Assembly: GCA_016841285.1 (NCBI GenBank)
Contig: JAENZK010000005.1
Span: 1-33,718 of the forward strand
From: Guptibacillus hwajinpoensis
GTDB lineage: Bacteria > Bacillota > Bacilli > Bacillales > Bacillaceae_J
Length of the DNA stretch: 33,718 bases
Direction: 5' to 3'
This document shows positions 1-11,200 of this stretch, piece after piece. A program made the position numbers and the translations under genes. The notes under the pieces are model-generated. The model did not search any database, was not told where the DNA came from, and worked only from the letters and a program-made list of their open reading frames with translations. Each line of letters starts with the position of its first letter. The stretch's first letter is position 1.

Positions 1-102
1 CGCCGGGCAGAACTTGGTATTAGAGACGGTCTAGTTCGTATCTCAGTTGGCCTTGAGGATGTAGAGGATTTAATTGAGGATTTAGCTCAAGCTTTAAAAT
101 AA
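1..102 (+). CDS. C-terminal end of a PLP-dependent trans-sulfuration enzyme (cystathionine gamma-synthase/lyase family), partial
   Basis: Open frame from the window edge reads [33 protein letters not shown], the typical C-terminus of the Cys/Met metabolism PLP enzyme family; stop TAA at 100-102. Confidence 0.85.
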   Translation, partial: RRAELGIRDGLVRISVGLEDVEDLIEDLAQALK

Positions 103-103
103 G

Positions 104-163
104 AAAAGCGGAAGCGCCCGTTTAGCGAAGTTTACGAGTCGCTGGGCGCTGGAGCTGGACAAT
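104..163. repeat. Intergenic hairpin element (AAAGCGGAAGCGCCC...GGGCGCTGGAGCTGGAC)
   Basis: AGCGCCC (113-119) pairs with GGGCGCT (144-150), with an inner AGCG/CGCT pair. The motif resembles a dispersed Bacillaceae intergenic repeat I recall; copy number cannot be checked here. Confidence 0.5.
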
Positions 164-180
164 GATCCTAGAAAAACGAG

Positions 181-213
181 GAAGCCCCTGTTGTTATAAG
201 GGCTTCTTTTTTC
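181..213 (+). terminator. Rho-independent terminator of the upstream PLP enzyme gene
   Basis: GAAGCCC-ctgttgttata-aGGGCTTC followed by TTTTTT. Confidence 0.85.
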
Positions 214-341
214 TTTTCAAAATTATTTTCTGTGCTAAAATGGGTTATATCCATCGGTCCTAAGACTGATGTCTAAATTTTTGGAAACAATTATGATAAG
301 TATAGAATTTGTGGTTGGATTCAAAGGAGGATTTTTTTAAA

Positions 342-1223
342 ATGAAAAAACAAATCATCGTTGGATGGTTGCTTTTATTGTTCTTTGGACTTCCGGCAGG
401 AATCAGTTATGCCGACGCACAGCCTGGAGATGTCATTATTACTCTTGGAGAAAACTTAACGCCTGAACAGCAAGAGGCCATTAAACAAGAAATGGGCTAT
501 AAAGAAGGTGACACCATTGTCACTGTCAGCAATGAAGAAGAACATAAATACTTAGGTCAATATATAAGTAAAGCGCAAATTGGTTCAAAAGCTATTTCAT
601 CAGCCAAAATCACTTTAAAAGAGGCGGGCTCAGGGCTTAATGTCGAAACTAAAAATATTAGTTGGGTTACTGAGGATATGTACTCAAATTCATTGATTAC
701 AGCTGGTGTTAAAGATGCTGATATCTATGTAACAGCACCTTTTGAAGTATCAGGTACAGCCGGATTAACGGGGATTTTAAAAGCCTATGAAGTTTCTGGT
801 GAAAAAGTGATACCGGAAGAGCAAAAGCAAATCGCAAACGAAGAAATGGTAAAAACAGCGCAATTAGGTGAACGTATTGGAGCTGATGAAGCCACTGCAT
901 TGTTCACAAGAATTAAAGAGGAAATTGCGAATAACCCGAACTTAACAGATGAGCAGGTTTCTGCTTTAATTGACCGGATTGCTGCTGAACTTGGCATCCA
1001 ATTAACAGACACCGAAAAACAAGGGTTAATTGATTTATTTAATAAAATGAAAAATATGAACATTGACTGGAATCAAGTAAAAAATGATTTAGTGTATGTC
1101 TCAGAACGTCTGCAGGAATTTATGAAAGATGAGCGAACTCAAGGAATTATGAACAATATTATCGACGGATTGATTGCATTTTTAAATTGGTTAAAAGGTC
1201 TTTTCGGGGCAGCTGAAGCTTAA
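342..1223 (+). CDS. DUF1002 family secreted protein
   Basis: Signal peptide MKKQIIVGWLLLLFFGLPAGISYADA; ATG 342 is preceded by AAAGGAGG. Sequence resembles Bacillus YpuA-like DUF1002 proteins. The ORF-track start at 309 is too early. Confidence 0.8.
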   Translation: MKKQIIVGWLLLLFFGLPAGISYADAQPGDVIITLGENLTPEQQEAIKQEMGYKEGDTIVTVSNEEEHKYLGQYISKAQIGSKAISSAKITLKEAGSGLNVETKNISWVTEDMYSNSLITAGVKDADIYVTAPFEVSGTAGLTGILKAYEVSGEKVIPEEQKQIANEEMVKTAQLGERIGADEATALFTRIKEEIANNPNLTDEQVSALIDRIAAELGIQLTDTEKQGLIDLFNKMKNMNIDWNQVKNDLVYVSERLQEFMKDERTQGIMNNIIDGLIAFLNWLKGLFGAAEA

Positions 1224-1237
1224 AAAATATTTAGGTT

Positions 1238-1272
1238 CTTAAAAAACGCTTGGATTACAAGCGTTTTTTTAT
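1238..1272 (+). terminator. Rho-independent terminator after the DUF1002 gene
   Basis: AAAAAACGCTTG-gatta-CAAGCGTTTTTTT. Confidence 0.85.
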
Positions 1273-1365
1273 TTTCCCCTTTTTCCCTCTGTTTTTGGAA
1301 TACTTTTTCCTGAACAAGGGAATTTTATTAAATGACTTATTATATGATTTCAAGCTCCCAAAGGA

Positions 1366-2310
1366 GTGGTAGACATTTTACAAAATATAAACAAAAACAC
1401 AATCGGCTGGGTAATCACTTCTTCTCTAAAAGGAATTTCTCAGGTAATCCTAATTGAAAATGCAGTTTCAGGATTTATTATTTTGGTCGCAATCACCATT
1501 GCATCCTATTCATTAGGAATAATCGCTTTTTCATCTGCGGTTATTGGTACATTAATTGCGAAAATTGGTGGCGCGAGCCAGGATAGTATCAGTCAAGGTT
1601 TGTTTGGGTATAACTCCGTACTTACAGGTATGGCACTTTCTTTATTTTTAATAGGAGATGATCGTTGGATTATCGCCTTGTGTGGCGCAGCAATCGTGGC
1701 CATTTTTAGCGCAGCGATGATGCACTTCATGGATCCGTCAGGCATCCCGATATTAACATTTCCATTTATTGCTTTAACATGGTTTTTGCTTTTGACAACG
1801 TATAAATTAGTTAGTTTCAAGTTATCTCCTGAACTCGTGCCACAAAATTTAGCCTCTTGGCATTTAAACATTGAAGGAAGGGAACATGAAAATTGGCTAG
1901 AAGGAGCCGTGCATGGAATTGGTCAAATATACTTCCTTGATTATACTTTATCAGGGATTTTGCTTTTTGTGGCTGTGTTTTGGGCAGGTTGGAGATTTGG
2001 ATTTTATGCCATAATCGGGAATATTGCTGCATTACTAACAGCGTACGGCCTAGGAGGAGAGCACCACGTGATTTTCTTGGGACTTTATGGATATAACGCC
2101 ATTTTATCCATTATTGCTGTTTCCATTGTTTTTAAAGATAATGAACGGCATGGACTTTTAATTGGAATTTTTGTTTCGTGTTTAACAGTTCCAATTACAG
2201 CAAGCATCGCTACTTGGCTTATACCATTTGGGCTCCCTGCCCTCACTATGCCTTTCGTGTTATGTACATGGCTTATCCTTGGGGCTAGAAAAGTTCTTCC
2301 TAAATTATAA
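1366..2310 (+). CDS. Urea transporter (UT family)
   Basis: Hydrophobic protein with duplicated halves (LKGISQVILIENAVSGFIIL / QIYFLDYTLSGILLFVAVFWAGW) and FGYNSVLTGMAL / LGLYGYNAILSIIA repeats typical of UT-family transporters; next to the urease operon. Start codon ambiguous (see findings). Confidence 0.85.
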   Translation: MVDILQNINKNTIGWVITSSLKGISQVILIENAVSGFIILVAITIASYSLGIIAFSSAVIGTLIAKIGGASQDSISQGLFGYNSVLTGMALSLFLIGDDRWIIALCGAAIVAIFSAAMMHFMDPSGIPILTFPFIALTWFLLLTTYKLVSFKLSPELVPQNLASWHLNIEGREHENWLEGAVHGIGQIYFLDYTLSGILLFVAVFWAGWRFGFYAIIGNIAALLTAYGLGGEHHVIFLGLYGYNAILSIIAVSIVFKDNERHGLLIGIFVSCLTVPITASIATWLIPFGLPALTMPFVLCTWLILGARKVLPKL

Positions 2311-2375
2311 TGAAAAATAACAAGAGGAAGCCCTTTTGGACCTCCTCTTATGTTATAAATAATTAATACCGGAAA

Positions 2376-3044
2376 TTAAACCCAAAGGCTAAACAAACCG
2401 TCATTAACACCTAAATTATACATATAATATATTCCAAAACCCGTACTAATCACACCAGTAGAAAATAGCAGTGTTTTACTAGTTATCGTCCTTTTCATAC
2501 TTAGAATAAAGGGAATTCCGATGATTGTTGTAAACAGCAACATACCAATAACCGTTCCTAATCCAAAAACTACAATATATATGGCCCCTTCCCATACTGA
2601 ATTGACAGTGCTCATTGTAAGAATTACCATCGCTGCACTTCCCGCAAGACCATGAATAAAGCCAACTATTAGGGATTTATAGTATGTATATCTTTTTATA
2701 GGAACATTATGTAACTCTTCATGTTGATGTTGCATTCCTTTATTTCCTCTAAGGGATAGCATACTTGCTACTCCTAAATATACAAGCATGATTCCAACAA
2801 AAAATTCTAATGTCATTGACCATTTTTCCGGGATATCATTCTTCATCATAATTAGAATGATCCCGATAATAAATAAAGTTGCCGTATGTCCTATTCCCCA
2901 AAAAACTCCAGCAAGTGACGCTTGCCAAAGCTTTCTACTTTGACTTGCAATCGTAGAAACTGCGATCACATGATCGGGTTCAATGGCATGTTTTATCCCT
3001 AAAATAAAACCCAATCCCAAAATTGAGATCAATGTAATATCCAT
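2376..3044 (-). CDS. ureH: Urease-associated nickel permease, NiCoT/UreH type
   Basis: GFILGIKHAIEPDHVIAVSTIA matches the H(X4)DH signature; last gene of the urease operon. Confidence 0.88.
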   Translation of the reverse strand: MDITLISILGLGFILGIKHAIEPDHVIAVSTIASQSRKLWQASLAGVFWGIGHTATLFIIGIILIMMKNDIPEKWSMTLEFFVGIMLVYLGVASMLSLRGNKGMQHQHEELHNVPIKRYTYYKSLIVGFIHGLAGSAAMVILTMSTVNSVWEGAIYIVVFGLGTVIGMLLFTTIIGIPFILSMKRTITSKTLLFSTGVISTGFGIYYMYNLGVNDGLFSLWV

Positions 3045-3082
3045 TTTTCTTCCTCCCCCAAAGAACTTATTCTCTTTTTATA

Positions 3083-3907
3083 TTAATATTTTCTTAGAAA
3101 GCATGAATTTGTCTTTAACCATTCTTGACTGATTATACGGCTTATGTCTGAGAATGCTTTTTCAATGACTTGTGTTGAATTAGCAAACATACGAATTATA
3201 AATCCCGGAACTGGCAACTCCGATATCCCAACTCTATAATCATATGTATTCGTCTCAATTACGGAATATAACCGGTCTAGCAAGGAACTGTTTGACTGGT
3301 TTCCAACAACTATCATCGAGCCTAAATGAGTAAATCCTTCCATAAAGCCTAATCCCCTAATATTTTGTAACGAAGGATCTAATTTAATATGATCAAAGAC
3401 CACTAATTCATCATCTATATAGATTTCATTTAATAATTGGATCGAACTATAACTGAAATGTTTCCCTTCTGGCGACCAGCCTGGAGTAATGATGTCGGAA
3501 TAAAGAAAGGTCGCTGTTTTATCCATTCGAATGATATTTTTTTGTTTGTAATTTGCATTTTGATAGGCAATTAACGGATCAGGGATATATTCAAGAAAAC
3601 TTCCTGCTTGGAGAAGAATTTCAGACTCTTGATAGGCATAACTTTTCGGTGTCCTATAAACTTTTGTAGCCCCTTGAGTTGTTAACGTCAATTTCGCATT
3701 TTCACCAAGATGGATTTTCATCTGATAGCGGTCACCATCCAAATATCCACCTCCAGGGTTTAATAAATAATAACAAACACGACCTGAATCATCATGGTAA
3801 ATAGGGCGCATCACCTTAAATGCACCCTGAAAATATACTTTTTGAGGAACGGTTTTCCCTTTTCGCTCTTTAACATTTAAATGTAAAGATCCTGTCCAGT
3901 TCCTCAT
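3083..3907 (-). CDS. ureD: Urease accessory protein UreD
   Basis: NPGGGYLDGDRY, TQGATKVYRT and SDIITPGW motifs; position after ureG. Confidence 0.93.
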   Translation of the reverse strand: MRNWTGSLHLNVKERKGKTVPQKVYFQGAFKVMRPIYHDDSGRVCYYLLNPGGGYLDGDRYQMKIHLGENAKLTLTTQGATKVYRTPKSYAYQESEILLQAGSFLEYIPDPLIAYQNANYKQKNIIRMDKTATFLYSDIITPGWSPEGKHFSYSSIQLLNEIYIDDELVVFDHIKLDPSLQNIRGLGFMEGFTHLGSMIVVGNQSNSSLLDRLYSVIETNTYDYRVGISELPVPGFIIRMFANSTQVIEKAFSDISRIISQEWLKTNSCFLRKY

Positions 3908-3908
3908 C

Positions 3909-4520
3909 TTAGGCCAATCCTTTTAATAATGCATTTTCTTTTAACCAATCTGTCACACGATCCAAGCCTGTATTATCCTTTAAATTAGTAAAGACAAATG
4001 GCTTTTCTCCGCGAAACACTTTAGTATCTGACTCCATCACATCAAGTCTAGCTCCAACATGCGGTGCTAAGTCAATTTTATTAATAATAAATAAATCTGA
4101 CTTAATCATACCTTGCCCACCTTTCCTCGGGATTTTTTCACCTTGAGCGACATCAATAATATATATCGAGAAATCAACTAATTCAGGACTGAAGGTGGCC
4201 GCTAAATTATCACCGCCACTTTCAACAAAAATTAACTCGACATCTGGATGCCTTTCCTGTAATTCATGAATGGCTGCAAAATTCATTGAAGCATCTTCAC
4301 GAATGGCCGTATGTGGACATCCTCCCGTTTCCACACCAATAATTCGATCGGCAGGGAGGACTCCATTTTGCATTAAAAATTTAGCATCTTCTTTTGTATA
4401 GATGTCGTTTGTTATGACTGCCATACTAAGCTCATCTTGCAAATGACGAGTTAATTTTTCAACTAGCATCGTTTTTCCTGCTCCTACTGGTCCGCCTACA
4501 CCAATTCTAATAGGTTCCAT
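3909..4520 (-). CDS. ureG: Urease accessory GTPase UreG
   Basis: [28 protein letters not shown]-loop, [18 protein letters not shown] and [11 protein letters not shown]. Start chosen at 4520 (ATG), not 4580. Confidence 0.96.
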   Translation of the reverse strand: MEPIRIGVGGPVGAGKTMLVEKLTRHLQDELSMAVITNDIYTKEDAKFLMQNGVLPADRIIGVETGGCPHTAIREDASMNFAAIHELQERHPDVELIFVESGGDNLAATFSPELVDFSIYIIDVAQGEKIPRKGGQGMIKSDLFIINKIDLAPHVGARLDVMESDTKVFRGEKPFVFTNLKDNTGLDRVTDWLKENALLKGLA

Positions 4521-4545
4521 AAACTCAACACTTCCTTTCTGCTTT

Positions 4546-5232
4546 TTAGGACATAAAAATTCGAATATTGACCCGCTCATGCCTCATCTGAGACAATTCA
4601 ATTCCCGGGGAAACAATCCCAAAATCCTCTTCATCCATCTGTTCAATTTTTTCCACTGCTTCTACTAAAACAGACTGAACATCATGAAGTACTATTTGAC
4701 CTGCTGTCTGCCCCAGAGGAATTCCCCTTACTGCATTTTGCACTAAGCTAGAAACAACAGAATACAGGTAAAATAAAATTGCTGTCGGTTTTGGCACCTT
4801 CAGATAGTGGGCAACCATAGTAAACACAATGGAAGGATGGCCGAACGATTGCTTTTTTTCAATCCTTCTTTTATAAACCGATAAAGCAGGCGCATTATAC
4901 ATAGAGCTCACAAGCTTTAACATTTGCTCCCCCATTCTCTGGGTACCCTCTCTAGTTTCACGTGGCAAATTTTGAACAGTTAATAATCGATCCATTTTCC
5001 ATACTTTCGGATAGTGTTCTTCTTCCAATGCCTGATAAACTAAATGACAGGTCAGCCCATCAGAATAGATGAGCTGCTCCTTAATATAAACTCGAAGCCA
5101 TTTGATAAATGTCTCCTGATCGTACACTATATTTTCTTGAATATAACTTTCTAGTCCATATGAATGACTGAAGGCTCCTGTCGGAAAGTTTGAATCACAA
5201 ATCTGAAACAATGGTAGAATATTTTTATCCAT
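4546..5232 (-). CDS. ureF: Urease accessory protein UreF
   Basis: [25 protein letters not shown] motif. ATG at 5232 overlaps the ureE end. Confidence 0.94.
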   Translation of the reverse strand: MDKNILPLFQICDSNFPTGAFSHSYGLESYIQENIVYDQETFIKWLRVYIKEQLIYSDGLTCHLVYQALEEEHYPKVWKMDRLLTVQNLPRETREGTQRMGEQMLKLVSSMYNAPALSVYKRRIEKKQSFGHPSIVFTMVAHYLKVPKPTAILFYLYSVVSSLVQNAVRGIPLGQTAGQIVLHDVQSVLVEAVEKIEQMDEEDFGIVSPGIELSQMRHERVNIRIFMS

Positions 5233-5680
5233 GACTATGACCAATATGTCGAAAAGCCTGTTTCACTTTTCGTTTTTCCCGTTGATATGGAATATTTAAT
5301 TCACTTAATAATTCCTCTACTAGGTAGTCGTATTGTACCATCATCACATCATTTTCGAATTGTGCAGGGAGATGTCTATTTCCTAATTGATGAGCAATTG
5401 TTCCCATTTCCAGGAAATTTCTTGGACTAATCACTAATAAATCGTCAGCGACTACGTCAATCACAATCATATTTTTTTCATCCATAAACAATACATCGCC
5501 CGCAACAAGGTCGCGTGCTTCTTTTAAGCGAATCCCAATTTCTCTGCCATGATCAGTTTTAACCCTTTGAACACGCTTCACAAGGTTATCACTTTCAAGG
5601 AACACTTTTTCAATATGACGACGAATTACTTCTTCTCTTTCTAAATTTTCAATATTGGTTTCAATTCTTTCGACGAGCAT
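5225..5680 (-). CDS. ureE: Urease accessory protein UreE (nickel chaperone)
   Basis: UreE-type sequence between ureC and ureF; C-terminal HIGHSHG. Confidence 0.93.
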   Translation of the reverse strand: MLVERIETNIENLEREEVIRRHIEKVFLESDNLVKRVQRVKTDHGREIGIRLKEARDLVAGDVLFMDEKNMIVIDVVADDLLVISPRNFLEMGTIAHQLGNRHLPAQFENDVMMVQYDYLVEELLSELNIPYQREKRKVKQAFRHIGHSHG

Positions 5681-5689
5681 TTTTTCACC

Positions 5690-7402
5690 TCAAAATAGAA
5701 AATATCGCTGCCCCATCGGGACTTTGTCAACAGGGTCACATGTAATAAGTTCTCCGTTTACTTTGACCTCATATGTTTGTGGATCAACGGATAATTCTGG
5801 AGTTTCCGAATTAAACTTCATGTCTTTTTTTGTTAACTTACGGATTCCGTGCACAGGTAAAATTACTTTTTCTAACCCGAGTTTTTCATGTACTTTATCT
5901 TCATAGGCTGCCTGGGATACAAATGTTATCGAACTCTTAGACAGTGCTTTACCATATGCTGCATACATTGGACGGCAAATGACGGGCTGCGGTGTTGGTA
6001 TAGAAGCATTGGCGTCTCCCATCATTCCATATACAATTAATCCACTTTTCAGAACCAATTCCGGTTTTACTCCAAAGAACGCTGGAGACCAAATAACTAG
6101 GTCGGCAATTTTTCCGACTTCAATGGAACCTACATAATCAGAAATGCCATGAGTAATGGCCGGATTGATCGTATATTTGGCGATATAGCGCTTCGCCCGG
6201 TTATTATCGGACAGTTTGCTATCCCCCTCAAGGGAGCCTCTTTGTAGTTTCATTTTGTCAGCCACTTGCCAAGTCCGTATAACTACCTCGCCAATCCGAC
6301 CCATTGCCTGAGCATCGGAACTAGTCATACTAAAAATCCCCATATCCTGAAGAATGTCCTCAGCAGCAATCGTTTCTTTTCTAATCCGAGAATCTGCAAA
6401 GGCAATATCCTCAGGTACAGATGGATTTAAATGGTGACACACCATTAACATATCGAGATGTTCATCAACCGTATTCACGGTATATGGTAATGTCGGATTA
6501 GTAGAAGAAGGCAGTACATTCATAAAACTAGCCGATTTAATTAAATCTGGTGCATGACCACCGCCAGCTCCTTCCGTGTGATACATGTGAATAACCCGAT
6601 CTTTTAATGCTGCCATCGTATTTTCCACAAATCCCGCTTCATTTAAAGTATCTGCATGAAGGGCAACCTGTACATCATATTTGTCGGCTACACTTAAGGC
6701 ATGATCAATTGCTGAAGGCGTTGCCCCCCAGTCTTCATGGACTTTAAGACCGATGGCACCCGCTCGTATCTGCTCAGCTAATGGTTCTTCTGATGCTGCT
6801 TGTCCTTTTCCAGTCAACCCAACATTAATTGGTAGTCCCTCTACGGCTTCTAACATCCGATGGATATTCCACTCACCTGGTGTAACCGTTGTCGCCCTCG
6901 AGCCAGCGGTCGGGCCTGTACCCCCTCCAATCAAAGTGGTAAGTCCAGCAGAAAGAGCGACATCTACTTGGGCTGGGTTGATAAAATGTACATGGGTGTC
7001 AAGACCTCCTGCTGTCACAATCATTCCTTCACCTGCAATAATCTCAGTTGAAGCCCCAATAACAATATCTACCCCATCCATAACTAGTGGGTTTCCAGCC
7101 TTTCCAATTCCTGAGATTTTCCCATCACGGATCGCGATATCCGCTTTGTATATTCCGGTATAATCCAAAATAACTGCATTTGTAATAACCACATCAGGAA
7201 TCCCATCGCCGCGTGTGACAAGCGGATCCTGTCCCATTCCATCACGAATAACCTTTCCGCCTCCAAAAACTACCTCTTCACCATAAGTAGTAAAATCCTT
7301 TTCGATTTGAATGAACAAATTGGTATCTGCCAATCGGATCGAATCCCCTGTGGTCGGACCGTACATTTCTGCATATTGCTTTCTAGACATTTCAAAACTC
7401 AT
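5690..7402 (-). CDS. ureC: Urease alpha subunit
   Basis: [33 protein letters not shown] (carbamylated Lys), [12 protein letters not shown] and MVCHHLNP (flap Cys/His) motifs. Confidence 0.98.
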   Translation of the reverse strand: MSFEMSRKQYAEMYGPTTGDSIRLADTNLFIQIEKDFTTYGEEVVFGGGKVIRDGMGQDPLVTRGDGIPDVVITNAVILDYTGIYKADIAIRDGKISGIGKAGNPLVMDGVDIVIGASTEIIAGEGMIVTAGGLDTHVHFINPAQVDVALSAGLTTLIGGGTGPTAGSRATTVTPGEWNIHRMLEAVEGLPINVGLTGKGQAASEEPLAEQIRAGAIGLKVHEDWGATPSAIDHALSVADKYDVQVALHADTLNEAGFVENTMAALKDRVIHMYHTEGAGGGHAPDLIKSASFMNVLPSSTNPTLPYTVNTVDEHLDMLMVCHHLNPSVPEDIAFADSRIRKETIAAEDILQDMGIFSMTSSDAQAMGRIGEVVIRTWQVADKMKLQRGSLEGDSKLSDNNRAKRYIAKYTINPAITHGISDYVGSIEVGKIADLVIWSPAFFGVKPELVLKSGLIVYGMMGDANASIPTPQPVICRPMYAAYGKALSKSSITFVSQAAYEDKVHEKLGLEKVILPVHGIRKLTKKDMKFNSETPELSVDPQTYEVKVNGELITCDPVDKVPMGQRYFLF

Positions 7403-7407
7403 TGAAC

Positions 7408-7728
7408 TTACCCTCTTTCAATAGACCCGTCGGTTTTATTGTTAAAGCCATAGACTTTACGTTCTCCAGCATAGAAAACTAATTCCACTTCTTTTTCATC
7501 TCCAGGTTCGAAGCGAACAGCTGCCCCAGCAGGGATATTAAGTCGTTTACCAAAGGCATCTTCCCTATTAAATTTCAAAGCTTCATTAACTTCATAGAAA
7601 TGATAGTGAGAACCAATTTGTACAGGACGATCTCCAGTATTTGTTACTTTCACCTTGAATTTGTCTCTTCCTTGATTACAAATAATCGGCTCCTCTTTTA
7701 AAAACAATTGACCTGGTTCCATATCCAT
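7408..7728 (-). CDS. ureB: Urease beta subunit
   Basis: [11 protein letters not shown]...[21 protein letters not shown] motif. Confidence 0.97.
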   Translation of the reverse strand: MDMEPGQLFLKEEPIICNQGRDKFKVKVTNTGDRPVQIGSHYHFYEVNEALKFNREDAFGKRLNIPAGAAVRFEPGDEKEVELVFYAGERKVYGFNNKTDGSIERG

Positions 7729-7750
7729 TATTTAACTTCCTCCTGTCACT

Positions 7751-8053
7751 TTATCTAACGGGCGTGTGTACTGTAACTAGTTTTGTCCCATCTGGGAAAG
7801 TCGCTTCAACCTGAATATCATCAATGATATCCGCTATCCCTTCCATTACATCCTCACGAGTTAAAATTGAAGCCCCATATTCCATCAATTCCGCCACTGT
7901 TTTCCCATCTCTAGCACCTTCTAACACTTCAAATGTAATAAGGGCAACTGCTTCGGGATAGTTTAACTTTAATCCTCTTTCTAGCCTTCTTTTTGCAAGA
8001 TCGGCTGCGACCACAATCATGAGTTTGTCTAATTCTCGCGGTACAAGCAACAT
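7751..8053 (-). CDS. ureA: Urease gamma subunit
   Basis: [19 protein letters not shown]-like motif, [27 protein letters not shown]; strong RBS AAAGGAGG upstream. Confidence 0.97.
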   Translation of the reverse strand: MLLVPRELDKLMIVVAADLAKRRLERGLKLNYPEAVALITFEVLEGARDGKTVAELMEYGASILTREDVMEGIADIIDDIQVEATFPDGTKLVTVHTPVR

Positions 8054-8181
8054 GCCAATGCCTCCTTTTAAAATTGATGTAAAGTGTAATAAATTTCCAC
8101 CTTCACTATAATTTCCATATTAATACTATTTAAAACAGATCTTTAATTTTTTTCTTTAAAGAAGGAAATATGAACTCCAAA

Positions 8182-8216
8182 TAGAAAAGCCTAAATCTCA
8201 TAGAGATTTAGGCTTA
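8182..8216 (-). terminator. Rho-independent terminator of the RND operon, overlapping the permease stop codon
   Basis: 13-bp perfect stem AAGCCTAAATCTC-(TAT)-GAGATTTAGGCTT followed by TTCTAT on the minus strand; permease stop at 8214-8216 lies inside the stem. Confidence 0.85.
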
Positions 8217-11200
8217 ATTTTTACCATTTATTGTTTTATCCTGCTTTTGCAACTTTTTGAGGTATCTTTTCTCTTTCAAACCTGCCAGCACCATATAAAG
8301 TGACGGCACCAGTACAAGGGTTAGAATCGTTGAAAAAATCAAGCCCGAAATGATTGTCATCGCCATCGGTGAAAATAATGGGTCTCTTGAAATCGCTAGT
8401 GGTGACAGACCTGCTACTGCGGTTGCCGATGTCAGCAAAATCGGACGAAAACGAGCTTCCCCGGCACTGATAACCGCTTCTTTCAATCCAACACCTTTCC
8501 GGCGTGCTTCTTCAATGAATTCAATTAGTACGATCCCATTCCTTACCACAATACCCGATAAAGATATAGCACCCATCATCGTCATGAAGCCAAGTGGAGT
8601 TTGTGTAATAAACAGGCCAATTAAACTTCCCGCAAATGCCAAGTAAACTGTACTCATCACTAAGAGTGGCAACGACAAGGAATAGAACTGCATTGCAATT
8701 AAAATAATGATGATAAATAAAACGGCAACAGAAAGTTTCCCCATATCAATGAAAATATCAGTTTGTTCAGAGGTCTCCCCACCAATTTTCCAGCTATAGC
8801 CATCCGGTAACTTCATATTTTCCAAGTGAGGCCTTAATTCTTTAATGACCTCTGTTGCTGTCCGGTCTCGAATCTCACTTGTTATCGTCACAACACGAGC
8901 CATATCCTTATGGGCAATTGCTCGAGCAGCAAAGGTTGGTTTAATCTCAACCAATTCAGATAAAGGAATCTGTTGACCTGTTAAATTGGGTACCGATAAT
9001 TTTTCAAAAATAGCAAGAGGGTCATCCTCCCCATTATTTGCATAGAGTTGCATGTCGACAAGATCTTTTCCATCATCATATTTAGAAATCGTGATCCCTT
9101 CTCCAACAAGACGAAGTGTTTTTGATAGATCATTATAGCTAACTAACTTCTGATCCATCAATTCCTTATTCACATTAAAATCAAGCGCATATCGATCAAT
9201 CCCAAAATTATCATTTATATTATGCGTTCCTTGAAGTACTGCAATTTGCTCTTTTATTTGCTGCGATATTTTCCTAAGTTCGTCAATGTTGTCACCATAT
9301 ACTTCGATTTCGATTGGCTTTCCAACCGGTGGTCCAGTTACAAGAATCTTAGGTGTGATCAGAACACCCGGAAATTGTTTTTTAAATGCTTCTGACCATT
9401 CCTGCTCAATTTCTATAGGCAGCTTTTTATCTTTATCGAGAATGACGACAAGTTGACCTACCTCAATCCCCTCACCGGCTCCTGTATCTCCTAAAAACAT
9501 TTTAGGAGCACTTCCACCAGCATAGGAAGACACGGTTTTAACCTCATCTCTACTTAGTAAATATTCCGTAACATTATGAACAACCTCATTTGTCGCGTTA
9601 ATGTTTTGACCTGTCGGCACCCTAATATCAACGAGCAGTTCAGGGCGGTCATCAACCGGAAAGAGATCAATCGGGATAAATGGAATTAATACATAGGCAA
9701 AGGTACCAATTAATACACCGATGATACTTGCTTGTTTCGGACAGTTAAGAATTTTCGGCATTAAACGCTTCGAATACCAATTCGTCAGAGAAGATAATTG
9801 TTTTCCTAATAAACCAGCATATCGTTTTTCTTTTTGTGTTTTATTGATTTGAAGATTCCTAGATTCGCGCCAGCGCCGATAAATTGGAACGATCGTTAAT
9901 GACATCACCATCGATGCCAGCATCGTCATGGAAATGATGGTTGGAACAGGCTTGATGAAAAAGCCAACATTTCCTTTTAAGAATAATAATGGAGCAAACG
10001 AAGCAATCGTTGCTAAAGTGGCTGTGATGATTGAAATAGAAACCTCTTTAGCCCCGTTTACGGCTGCTTTTTCCGGATTTTCCCCGAGCGCCCGAAGTCT
10101 CCGTTCAATATTATCGTTTACCACAACGGCATCATCTACTAAAATACCAAGAACAATGATTAGACCAACAAGTGACATTTGATTTAGAGTAATGTCTAAA
10201 GTTGGTAAAAACATCAATCCTAATGCTAGTGAAATCGGGATGGCAAGGGCAACTACAATAGAGGAAGATAAATTCAATCCTAGTGTACAGACAAATAGGA
10301 CTGCAGCAATCGCAATTAACATCTCCCTACCGAGTTCACCGAATAGTTCTTTTACTCTTTCATTCTGTGAAAATAGGGGATGGATCTCAGCCCATTCTGG
10401 TAAATCCTTCGATAGTCGATCGATAAGTGGATCTATTTCCTTTTGTATTGAAGGTACGTCACTGCCGACCTCACCGTTGATATTAATGGAGATCGCTGGA
10501 ACTCCATTATGATAGGCATAATACTCTGCCTTTTCTGTTGTTAATTCGACTTTTCCAATATCACGAAGATAGACTGGAAAGCCTTGAGGAGTTCTTGTTA
10601 TAATAACATTTTCAAGATTTTCTACTGGATATAATTCCGGAAGCTTTAATTGATAGGTGCGTTCATCTATATCCAGATTGCCTAATGGAATTTTCTCGTT
10701 TTCTTGTTTGATTGCTTGTAATACTTGTGTCCATGACAAATGGTACGCTGATAACTTTTCAAGATCAATTTCCATACGTACTTCTTTATCCGGAAGACCT
10801 TGAATCTGCACCTCGGCCACATTTGGTATAGCCCTCAGTTGCTGCTTCCAATCCTCCACTTCTTCCCGCAAACTATAAAGATCTTTTATAGTGGGGGCCG
10901 TTATATTGAAGGATTGAATAAAGGATCTATTTAAATCATCGTTGATGACTGGAAGAATCGCTTCATCAGGAAGGTCTTTTTCAGCATCCTTCACCTTTTT
11001 ACGCAGCTCATCCCATTTCTGCTTTGGGTCGACGTCGGCATTTGCTTCAATAACAATGACTGAACGTCCTAGTGATGACGTCGATGCTATCGATTTTAGA
11101 TCTTCAATTTCATTTATTTTTTCCTCAAGAATATTAGTAACATTTTGCTCTACCTTTTCCGGAGAAGCTCCTGGATAAATTGTTGTTACAGTAGCAACGT

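Noticed and set aside
8054-8190. TnrA/GlnR box upstream of ureA
   Set aside because: No TGTNA-N7-TNACA match could be found on reading the region; nitrogen control cannot be supported from the sequence.
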